A stretch of DNA of 8,413 bases. Origin: Acidobacteria bacterium AH-259-L09. Its GTDB lineage: Bacteria; Acidobacteriota; UBA6911; RPQK01. Below, piece after piece: positions 1-4,954 of the stretch (position 1 is the stretch's first letter; each line of letters begins with the position of its first letter). The notes under the pieces were generated by a model, which worked only from the letters and a program-made list of their open reading frames with translations, was not told the DNA's origin and did not search any database. Location of the stretch: positions 1 through 8,413 of the forward strand of contig JALLOL010000104.1 in assembly GCA_027717875.1 (NCBI GenBank), read 5' to 3'. The translations under genes and the position numbers were made by a program.

Positions 1-631
1 GCAGCAGCCTTTCTATTTCCCGCTGTACCCAGCTAATCCCGGCCGCGCCACTTACTCCTGTCCTGAAAACCGCTTCAAAGTTAGATTCATCGATTCCTCC
101 CACGGCGACAACTGGCGTATACAGCATCTGCACCGCCTCGCGCAGGGCCGGGGTTCCTAAAGGAGGCCTATCCGATTCCTTGGAGAGAGGATCGAAGATT
201 GGACCCAAGAGGATGTAATCAACTCCCTTGCTCTCAACCATTTCTGCTTCCCGCAGCGTATGGACTGATTTTCCCAATAGAAACTGCTTCGCTGCAAACT
301 GATCTCTGGCCTTCCTGGCATCCCCGACATCTTGACTGGAGGTCAAGTGAGTACCACTAGCCCCTTCTTCGAGGGCCACTTCAAACAAGGAGTTCACTAG
401 GAACAGCTTTCCGGTCTGTCGGGCCAAGCGGACCCCACTTCGAATGAACACGCGGTTCCTTTCAACCGATAGGTCCTTCTCACGCCACTGCAGGATGTGA
501 GCTCGAGTCTGGAACAGTAATTCCAAGTAATCGAACGGATCCAGTTGAGGAAAGGCAAGGCGGTCTGAAATACCATACAGTACCGGGGGCTGGAGGTTAC
601 GCTTTTCTAAAATATTGTTGAAAGTGAGCAA
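1..631 (-). CDS. thiE: Thiamine phosphate synthase / TenI family protein, C-terminus cut by window edge
   Basis: My translation of the minus strand gives 210 residues of a ThiE/TenI-type TIM barrel. ThiE joins the thiazole and pyrimidine phosphates to make thiamine monophosphate in the cytoplasm; TenI relatives are thiazole tautomerases. Visible signatures are LYGISDR (about 18-24), WREKDLS (49-55), an HLTSSQD segment (95-101), GKSVHTLREAE (120-130), GVDYILLGPIFDPLSK (136-151) and VGGIDESN (177-184), the last being the phosphate-binding part. No ATG is available. I chose TTG at 631-629 because GGGAG lies 9 nt upstream; this start is inside the preceding membrane-protein gene, giving about a 35-nt overlap. 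The usual IIND segment reads LVNS and the HLGQxD segment reads HLTSSQD, so a TenI-like activity is possible. The gene is last in the minus-strand operon visible here. Family call is firm; ThiE rather than TenI is less certain. Confidence 0.85.
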   Translation of the reverse strand, partial: MLTFNNILEKRNLQPPVLYGISDRLAFPQLDPFDYLELLFQTRAHILQWREKDLSVERNRVFIRSGVRLARQTGKLFLVNSLFEVALEEGASGTHLTSSQDVGDARKARDQFAAKQFLLGKSVHTLREAEMVESKGVDYILLGPIFDPLSKESDRPPLGTPALREAVQMLYTPVVAVGGIDESNFEAVFRTGVSGAAGISWVQREIERLL

Positions 632-839
632 TTTCCCAAACTCCCAGCATGAGATTTGCCAAGCCCAATCCGGAAACGGCCCCACGGAAGAAATTGTTGA
701 GAAACACGAATCTGAGATAAGGAGAGTACTCCAAAAGGAGATTCTGCTCCCACAGACGCATCCAGGGAAAGATGACTAGAAATATCCCTACTTCAAAGCA
801 GTATAAAATATAGATGACAAACAGGATTTTGTTAATCAT
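597..839 (-). CDS. Small two-helix membrane protein of unknown function
   Basis: An 80-residue hydrophobic protein with two likely membrane helices, about residues 4-24 and 44-67. Between them is a conserved-looking loop with PWMRLWEQN (25-33), and the second helix begins with RGAVSGLGLANL. I recall similar short proteins near rplS in Acidobacteriota, but this is memory and no function is known to me. It starts with ATG 33 nt after the rplS stop. The leader on the coding strand is C-rich and has no Shine-Dalgarno. The thiE start lies inside its 3' end, so the two are probably translated together. The position is one where rnhB is often found in other phyla. Real-gene status is supported by operon position, an unbroken hydrophobic pattern and the coupled downstream start; function is unassigned. 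Confidence 0.75.
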   Translation of the reverse strand: MINKILFVIYILYCFEVGIFLVIFPWMRLWEQNLLLEYSPYLRFVFLNNFFRGAVSGLGLANLMLGVWEIAHFQQYFRKA

Positions 840-856
840 GGGGTGGGATTGGGGTG

Positions 857-872
857 CTGGAGGTGGGTCCAG
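857..872 (-). other. Small hairpin just after the rplS stop
   Basis: CTGGA, a 6-nt loop, then TCCAG forms a 5-bp stem directly after the rplS TAG, inside a C-rich spacer before the membrane-protein ATG. There is no U-run, so it is not a typical intrinsic terminator. It could be incidental. Confidence 0.3.
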
Positions 873-1214
873 CTACCTCAGTTCTTTTATCCGGGCCGCC
901 TTACCTTTCCGCTCTCGCAGATAGTAGAGCTTGGCACGCCGCACCCGTCCTCTTCTAATTACCTCGATGCTATCAACCGTCGGCGAATGCAGCGGGAAAG
1001 TACGCTCAACCCCATACCCGAAGGAGACCTTGCGCACCCTGAACGTAGAACCTAGTCCCCTTCTCTTGATCGCAATGACTACACCCTCAAACGCCTGAAT
1101 CCGGAACTTGTCCCCTTCTTTGATTTTCACTTTAACTCGAACAGTATCTCCCGCCTTGAAATTGGGAATTTCCCGGCTCATATATTTCTGCTCAACTTTG
1201 TCCACTAGGTTCAT
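873..1214 (-). CDS. rplS: 50S ribosomal protein L19
   Basis: The 113-residue product matches L19 over its full length (E. coli L19 is 115 aa). L19 sits at the interface of the 30S and 50S subunits. Recognisable segments are [16 protein letters not shown] (19-34), the [22 protein letters not shown] core (43-64), [11 protein letters not shown] (68-78) and the basic [21 protein letters not shown] tail. The start ATG shares the four bases ATGA with the trmD stop, so its translation is probably coupled to trmD. It is followed after 33 nt by the small membrane-protein gene. Nothing looks unusual in the protein. Confidence 0.98.
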   Translation of the reverse strand: MNLVDKVEQKYMSREIPNFKAGDTVRVKVKIKEGDKFRIQAFEGVVIAIKRRGLGSTFRVRKVSFGYGVERTFPLHSPTVDSIEVIRRGRVRRAKLYYLRERKGKAARIKELR

Positions 1215-1939
1215 TTCGCACCACTAATTCTTTCACTTACATCAGATTTTTGGCTTATCTCTTCTTCCAGCAGATCAGGCCTCCGTTGTCGAGTTCGTCT
1301 CAGTGCCTCCCGCCGCCTCCATCCCTGGATTTCCCGATGATCACCGGAGAGAAGCACTTCAGGCACTTTCCACCTTCGAAACTGCGCGGGGCGAGTATAG
1401 TGTGGAAAATCAAGCAGGCCTTCCATAAAGGACTCCTCCAAAATGGAAATTCCCTTCCCCACTACACCGGGAACCAAGCGGCAAACTGCATCGATAATGA
1501 GAAGCGCTGCGAACTCCCCTCCTGAAAGAACAAAATCACCTACTGAAATTTCCTCATCAGCCAGATAGTCGGCCACACGTTGATCCACTCCTTCGTAGCG
1601 CCCGCAAATCAGAATCAAATGAGCCTTTAAAGATAACTCCTTTGCCTTGTTCTGATCAAATCGCTTCCCCTGCGGCGAGAGTAAAATAATGTGTCCGCCG
1701 TTCCCAGATTCCCGTTGACAATGCTCCACTGCCCTGAAAATCGGTTCCGGTTTCAATACCATCCCTTCTCCCCCGCCGTAGGGCCGATCGTCTACCGTTC
1801 CGCGTTTGTCATCGGCAAATTCTCGCAGATCTATCACTTTGGTCTTTACCAACCCTTTTTTCCCGGCCTGATCGGTCATTCCAAACTCAAAAATGCCACC
1901 GAATAGATCGGGAAAGATGGTAACGATGTTGATCAACAT
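1211..1939 (-). CDS. trmD: tRNA (guanine37-N1)-methyltransferase
   Basis: TrmD uses S-adenosylmethionine to methylate N1 of G37 next to the anticodon and prevents +1 frameshifting. The 242 residues align without gaps to E. coli TrmD for at least the first 170 positions. Visible are [13 protein letters not shown] (48-60), the SAM-pocket/trefoil-knot pieces SPQGKRFDQ (88-96), [10 protein letters not shown] (113-122) and [11 protein letters not shown] (132-142), the catalytic Arg154, and [13 protein letters not shown] in the linker and tRNA-binding half. The residue aligned with catalytic Asp169 is Glu169 (segment LEESF), a conservative change. The ATG at 1939 is the only start that preserves the N-terminal strand ([12 protein letters not shown]), yet the upstream bases are pyrimidine-rich repeat (CTCCTGGCTCCTGC) with no Shine-Dalgarno. 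The stop overlaps the rplS start (ATGA). Confidence 0.97.
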   Translation of the reverse strand: MLINIVTIFPDLFGGIFEFGMTDQAGKKGLVKTKVIDLREFADDKRGTVDDRPYGGGEGMVLKPEPIFRAVEHCQRESGNGGHIILLSPQGKRFDQNKAKELSLKAHLILICGRYEGVDQRVADYLADEEISVGDFVLSGGEFAALLIIDAVCRLVPGVVGKGISILEESFMEGLLDFPHYTRPAQFRRWKVPEVLLSGDHREIQGWRRREALRRTRQRRPDLLEEEISQKSDVSERISGAK

Positions 1940-1940
1940 A

Positions 1941-2131
1941 GCAGAAGCAGGAGCCAGGAGTCAGAATCCAGAATCCAGAATCCAGAATTCAGAATCCAGA
2001 AGGCTGATCGCTGACCCGCTGACCGCCTGACGAACAACCTAAAGCTCAACAACCGACAACTCAGAACTCAAAACTCAGAACTCCATAACTGAAAACTGAC
2101 AGCTCAAAAGCTCGTTAGCTGATTGCTAAAA
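1941..2131. repeat. Degenerate 7-8-nt tandem repeat tract filling the rimM-trmD spacer
   Basis: On the plus strand, 1962-2003 is six heptamers in register: CAGAATC three times, CAGAATT, CAGAATC, CAGAAGG. It continues as GCTGATC/GCTGACC-type units (about 2003-2030) and then, from about 2055 to 2125, as 7-8-nt units ending in ACT or GCT (CAGAACT, CAAAACT, CAGAACT, CCATAACT, GAAAACT, GACAGCT, CAAAAGCT). The three sub-blocks have different units but nearly the same period. The tract is transcribed inside the operon, holds no plausible ORF or promoter, and reaches the trmD start codon. Similar low-complexity intergenic tracts occur in several environmental bacterial genomes, as I recall. It is not a CRISPR array, since units are too short and have no spacers. 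Confidence 0.85.
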
Positions 2132-2136
2132 TCCGT

Positions 2137-2151
2137 GTGATCCGTGATCAC
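2137..2151. repeat. Short inverted repeat over the rimM stop codon
   Basis: GTGATC, loop CGT, GATCAC is a perfect 6-bp stem that includes the rimM TGA (2150-2148). It lies in a short direct repeat of ATCCGTG (2131-2137 and 2140-2146). No U-run follows, so it is unlikely to be a strong terminator; it may be part of the repeat tract that follows the gene. Confidence 0.5.
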
Positions 2152-2663
2152 AAATCGGCGGCCAGTCCCGGAGGAAGGCTAACCTCGATTATTTTCTTTT
2201 CAACATCGACTCTAACAATAAACTTCCGCACCAGGGGGACCATAAACTCCTTTCGATTCCGCTTTGTCACCACTAAGTTGCAGCCCGCCGCGCCGGTTTC
2301 AAAAATTCCAGTCACGGTACCCAGGAATTCTCCACTTTCGAGGATATTGCATCCAAGCAGATCAGAATGGTAGTAGCTGTCCTCTGGAAGCAGAACGCGC
2401 TGGTCTTCTGGAATCTGAACGTCACCGCCAATGAGCTCCTGAATCTCTTCAGGGCGATCACGCCCACGGAACTTCAGGATGACTCGGCCTTTATGGAACC
2501 AGTGTTTTTCGAGCTCTTCCCAGTACTCCTTGCCGGAATTGGAAATATGAACCTTACGGAGAAGGGAAAAACGTTCGGGGAAATCAGTTAAAAGTTCTGC
2601 TGCAACTTCGCCCCGAACTCCGCGTTTTTTGACGATTCGGGCGATGCTGACAAAACGATCCAA
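2148..2663 (-). CDS. rimM: Ribosome maturation factor RimM
   Basis: RimM binds S19 and assists late 30S head assembly and 16S rRNA processing. The 171-residue product shows the N-terminal barrel (FVSIARIVKKRGVRGEV, 4-20, with RG where many family members have HG), a middle segment with FRGRDRPEEIQELIGGDVQIP, and the C-terminal PRC-barrel: YYHSDLLGCNILESGEFLGTV (97-117) and FMVPLVRKFIVRVDVEKKIIEV (140-161), ending in the typical LPPGL. The start is TTG, directly after the khpA TAG. A GGAG lies 12 nt upstream and is separated from the start by the palindrome ATTCTAGAAT, so translation may depend on coupling to khpA. The unusual part is downstream: a 208-nt repeat-rich gap instead of close linkage to trmD. 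Confidence 0.95.
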   Translation of the reverse strand: MDRFVSIARIVKKRGVRGEVAAELLTDFPERFSLLRKVHISNSGKEYWEELEKHWFHKGRVILKFRGRDRPEEIQELIGGDVQIPEDQRVLLPEDSYYHSDLLGCNILESGEFLGTVTGIFETGAAGCNLVVTKRNRKEFMVPLVRKFIVRVDVEKKIIEVSLPPGLAADL

Positions 2664-2894
2664 CTATTCTAGAATCTCCAAGACAAACCGCTTGCGCAGC
2701 TTCATCCCTGAAGCGCCTAGAAGGGTTCGGATAGCGCGGGCCGTACGACCCTGTTTCCCGATTACTTTCCCGAGATCCGACTGAGCCACTCTCAACTCAA
2801 GCACCGTTGTTTGTTCACCTGCTACTTCAGATACACTGACTTCATCAGGATTGTCCACCAAAGCTTTCGCGATCATTTCGATTAGCTCTTTCAT
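2664..2894 (-). CDS. khpA: KH-domain RNA-binding protein KhpA
   Basis: A 76-residue single KH domain protein of the KhpA (YlqC) type, usually encoded between rpsP and rimM. In studied Firmicutes it pairs with KhpB and binds RNA, affecting cell division and size. The GxxG loop is clear as IGKQGR (45-50), within [20 protein letters not shown], and the N-terminus [16 protein letters not shown] is typical. The ATG at 2894 was chosen because AGGAGGAG lies just upstream; an earlier in-frame TTG at 2936 would add 14 residues unlike the family and lacks a good Shine-Dalgarno. The stop TAG is directly followed by the rimM TTG. Confidence 0.95.
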   Translation of the reverse strand: MKELIEMIAKALVDNPDEVSVSEVAGEQTTVLELRVAQSDLGKVIGKQGRTARAIRTLLGASGMKLRKRFVLEILE

Positions 2895-2908
2895 ATCTCC
2901 TCCTGTGA
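2894..2908 (-). promoter_or_regulatory. Strong Shine-Dalgarno deciding the khpA start
   Basis: CACAGGAGGAGAT precedes the ATG at 2894 on the minus strand. It is the strongest ribosome binding site in the operon and argues against the upstream TTG start at 2936. Confidence 0.8.
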
Positions 2909-2923
2909 CATTGAACTTGGATA

Positions 2924-3013
2924 TCAGAACATCCAAACCACCTCGAGCACGTCTCGTGCCTCGGGCTCGGCAGAGTCACCCGAAGACCAGCAATAAACGA
3001 GACGCGTAAACAC
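2924..3013 (-). CDS. Possible 29-codon small protein between rpsP and khpA
   Basis: A short reading frame begins with GTG at 3013, 14 nt after the rpsP stop. It has a good Shine-Dalgarno (AAGGAG at 3024-3019, 5-nt spacing) and runs 29 codons to TGA at 2926-2924, ending 29 nt before the khpA ATG. The peptide starts [20 protein letters not shown] and ends with VWMF. I recognise no family. Stop, ribosome binding site and start are spaced as in a real operon gene, and the frame covers most of a 133-nt gap that is usually shorter. Against it: such short frames arise by chance, the start is GTG, and an RNA hairpin (2944-2963) lies in the same stretch. It could equally be untranslated leader. Confidence 0.35.
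   Translation of the reverse strand: MFTRLVYCWSSGDSAEPEARDVLEVVWMF
2944..2963 (-). other. Possible RNA hairpin in the rpsP-khpA spacer
   Basis: CGAGCACG, loop TCT, CGTGC(C)TCG forms an 8-bp stem with one bulged C. There is no T-tract on the transcribed side, so it is not an intrinsic terminator. It could affect RNA processing or stability between rpsP and khpA, or be incidental to the small ORF that overlaps it. Confidence 0.4.
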
Positions 3014-3027
3014 CTGATCTCCTTGCG

Positions 3028-3270
3028 TTATGTCGACTGCCTAACTTTATTGATTAAGGCTCTTACAGTCTGCGACGGCTGTGCACCTCGTTTCACCCAA
3101 TAGTCGATGCGGTCCAGATCCAAATTCAATCGGACGGGTTTCAGAGCGGGGTTGTAATAACCAACTATCTCGACAAATCGCCCATCTCTGGCACGACTCC
3201 TTTCCGCGACCACAACCCGATAATGAGGATCTTTCTTGGCTCCGTGGCGACTTAAACGAATTCTCAACAA
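3028..3270 (-). CDS. rpsP: 30S ribosomal protein S16
   Basis: The 80-residue product is full-length S16, a 30S assembly protein. It carries the family pattern IRLSRHGAKKDPHYRVVVAERS (4-25), RDGRFVEIVGYYNP (28-41), and DRIDYWVKRGAQPSQTVRALI (53-73). The start is TTG, the first of two consecutive TTG codons, with GGAG 8 nt upstream; no in-frame ATG fits. A six-codon frame (ATG GAG ATT GAT CGT TGT TGA) ends over the second TTG, so reinitiation is conceivable. It follows ffh after 41 nt. Confidence 0.96.
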   Translation of the reverse strand: MLRIRLSRHGAKKDPHYRVVVAERSRARDGRFVEIVGYYNPALKPVRLNLDLDRIDYWVKRGAQPSQTVRALINKVRQST

Positions 3271-3311
3271 CGATCAATCTCCATGCGACCAAACATTGTA
3301 TCAGAGAGCTG

Positions 3312-4643
3312 CTAAATCGGAAAGTTCAATTTAGGTAACCCTTTGGCACGAAAGCCTTTAGTGATCTGCTTCATCATCTTCTTTGTTTGAACATATTGCT
3401 TCAGTAGACGTTTCACCTCGGAAACGGGCCTTCCGCTGCCGCTCGCAATTCTCTTACGCCGGGAGGCATTGATGATCTTGTAATTGGTCCTCTCCCTCCA
3501 AGTCATGGAATTGATAATTGCCTCCAGATGAGCCAATTGCTTCTCACCAACTTTAATTTTTCCCAATCCCTTTAGGAAACCAACTTGGGGAAGCATCCCC
3601 AACACTTGTTCCAAGGGACCTAGCCGGCGTATCTGCCGAACCTGATTTCGAAAGTCTTCCAGGGTGAACTCATCGCGCTGCAACTTTTGAAGCATCTCCT
3701 CGGCTTTGTCCTCATCCACCACTTCTTCAGCTTTCTCAATCAGGCTGAGCACATCACCCATCCCCAGTATGCGGTTAGCCATACGATCCGGATGAAAGAG
3801 TTCTAGCGCATCATATTTCTCTCCAACACCGATAAACTTGATTGGCTTCCCCGTTACCCTCTGAATTGAAAGTGCGGCTCCACCCCGTGCATCGCCGTCC
3901 ATCTTAGTTAGGATCACCCCGGAGAGATCCAAGCGCTGGTTGAACTCTTGTGCGGAATTCACTGCATCCTGGCCCGTCATGGCATCTGCCACCATCAGGA
4001 TTTCCGTGGCCTTCACCTCTTCTCGAATTCTCTCCAGCTCTGTCATCAGTTCTTCATCAATATGCAGCCGTCCAGCCGTGTCAAGCAGCAGCACGTCGAA
4101 ACCCATGTTACGCGCGTGCCGCAAGGCCATCTTCGCCAGTTCTACAGGGTCATCACCTTTCTCCACATAAACCGGAATATCAATATCCCGTGCGATGACC
4201 GAGAGCTGTTCAATGGCCGCAGGACGGTAGACGTCCGTCGAGACCACTAAGGGTTGGTGTCCCCTCTGACTCAACCACAGAGCCAGCTTTCCGGTCGTTG
4301 TCGTTTTTCCACTCCCCTGCAGACCAACCATTAAGATTACACTGGGTGGAACCTTGGAAAACCCCAGACCCACTGTCTGGCGCCCGAAGAGTTCTATTAG
4401 TTCATCGCGAACGATTTTCACCACCTGTTGGCCCGGCGTCAGGCTGCGAAGTACCTCTTGGCCCAGAGCCTTCTCCTTGACTCGGGATACGAACTCTTTG
4501 ACCACTTTGAAGTGAACATCTGCTTCCAGGAGCGCAATTCGGATTTCTCGCATTGACTCCTCGACGTGGCGTTCAGAGATGCGCCCCTCACCTTTCAGGT
4601 CTCGGAGAATTTTCTGTAATTTTGTTGATAAGTTCCCTAACAT
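3312..4643 (-). CDS. ffh: Signal recognition particle GTPase Ffh
   Basis: Ffh binds 4.5S RNA and signal sequences of nascent membrane proteins and delivers ribosomes to FtsY at the inner membrane. The 443 residues (E. coli 453) hold the N domain (1 to about 100), the G domain with GLQGSGKT (107-114), DVYRPAA (137-143), DTAGR (188-192), TKMDGDARGG (246-255) and GVGEK (272-276), and the M domain from about 295, with the RNA-binding helix RRKRIASGSGR (395-405). All GTPase motifs are intact. The C-terminus lacks the long Met/Gly-rich tail of some relatives. The ATG at 4643 has only AAGGA very close upstream. It is the first gene of the minus-strand operon; its promoter must lie within or beside the palindromic region at 4673-4915. 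Confidence 0.98.
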   Translation of the reverse strand: MLGNLSTKLQKILRDLKGEGRISERHVEESMREIRIALLEADVHFKVVKEFVSRVKEKALGQEVLRSLTPGQQVVKIVRDELIELFGRQTVGLGFSKVPPSVILMVGLQGSGKTTTTGKLALWLSQRGHQPLVVSTDVYRPAAIEQLSVIARDIDIPVYVEKGDDPVELAKMALRHARNMGFDVLLLDTAGRLHIDEELMTELERIREEVKATEILMVADAMTGQDAVNSAQEFNQRLDLSGVILTKMDGDARGGAALSIQRVTGKPIKFIGVGEKYDALELFHPDRMANRILGMGDVLSLIEKAEEVVDEDKAEEMLQKLQRDEFTLEDFRNQVRQIRRLGPLEQVLGMLPQVGFLKGLGKIKVGEKQLAHLEAIINSMTWRERTNYKIINASRRKRIASGSGRPVSEVKRLLKQYVQTKKMMKQITKGFRAKGLPKLNFPI

Positions 4644-4672
4644 TTCCTTGGAAAAGACTTAAAATTAAGTAC

Positions 4673-4915
4673 TCTGGTTATCCAGTTAAGTGAGAAAACA
4701 CGTATTTGGTCATGTTGTCTGGGTCGAGTCATCACCATGCCAAGTAGGGGCGAGCCGGTGGCTCGCCCGAACTGTTGTGGCTGCATGTGCGGCTCGGGGG
4801 GCGCCCCCGAGCCGCACATGCAGCCACAACAGTTCGGGCGAGCCACCGGCTCGCCCCTACCTGTCTCGACTCCAAACAGCTTGCAGAACTTTTCTGAGTT
4901 AACTGGATAACCAGA
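4673..4915. repeat. Large nested imperfect palindrome filling the ffh/glpD divergent region
   Basis: The 311-nt gap between the divergent ffh and glpD starts is dominated by this nested palindrome. Outer arms 4673-4698 and 4890-4915 match at 24 of 26 positions, 17 of them perfect (TCTGGTTATCCAGTTAA). A second imperfect match pairs GTCGAG (4723-4728) with CTCGAC (4865-4870). The centre is a perfect 57-bp hairpin. The arms are asymmetric: 15 nt on the left and 4 nt on the right separate the GTCGAG match from the centre. The outer motif reads in the same direction towards each gene, ending 29 nt from ffh and 39 nt from glpD. Possible explanations are a non-autonomous (MITE/REPIN-like) element or two inverted promoter/operator copies with an insertion between them. 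On the ffh side TTAACT-16 nt-TAATTT (4689-4662) is a weak promoter candidate. No clear target-site duplication is seen. Confidence 0.9.
4744..4860. repeat. Perfect 57-bp inverted repeat with 3-nt loop
   Basis: Arms 4744-4800 and 4804-4860 are exact reverse complements around the loop GCG (4801-4803). Each arm also contains its own hairpin: GGGCGAGCC, GGT, GGCTCGCCC at 4748-4768, mirrored at 4836-4856. The arms begin with GTAGGGGCGAG, a motif I recall from dispersed intergenic repeats in several bacterial phyla. Two inverted copies of a hairpin-bearing unit is the layout of REPIN/BIME elements. GC content is much higher than in the flanking A/T-rich bases, which suggests insertion. It lies upstream of both genes, so it cannot serve as their terminator. 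ORFs through it are artefacts of the symmetry. Confidence 0.95.
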
Positions 4916-4937
4916 TTAAACATTTTACCGGCCAAGA

Positions 4938-4952
4938 TTTGACGGTGTCAAA
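4938..4952 (+). promoter_or_regulatory. TTTGAC-GGT-GTCAAA palindrome at the glpD start
   Basis: A perfect 6-bp inverted repeat with 3-nt centre occupies -17 to -3 relative to the glpD ATG, exactly where a Shine-Dalgarno would be. It may be a repressor site or an RNA hairpin controlling glpD-selB translation. The function is inference; the symmetry is seen directly. Confidence 0.45.
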
Positions 4953-4954
4953 GA

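Noticed and set aside
1962..2131. CRISPR array
   Set aside because: Units are 7-8 nt, continuous and degenerate, with no spacers and no cas genes nearby.
2895..2936. Longer khpA starting at TTG 2936
   Set aside because: It adds 14 residues unlike the family and lacks a good ribosome binding site, whereas ATG 2894 has AGGAGGAG just upstream.
3047..3292. 81-aa minus-strand ORF overlapping rpsP
   Set aside because: It is in another frame of rpsP and shows no domain pattern; S16 in the correct frame is unmistakable.
4744..4860. Bidirectional transcription terminator
   Set aside because: Both flanking genes are transcribed away from it, and no T-run follows either arm.
4637..4935. Overlapping ORFs on both strands across the ffh/glpD gap
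   Set aside because: They run through the 57-bp palindrome and encode near-identical peptides on both strands because the DNA is symmetric; no ribosome binding site or family resemblance.
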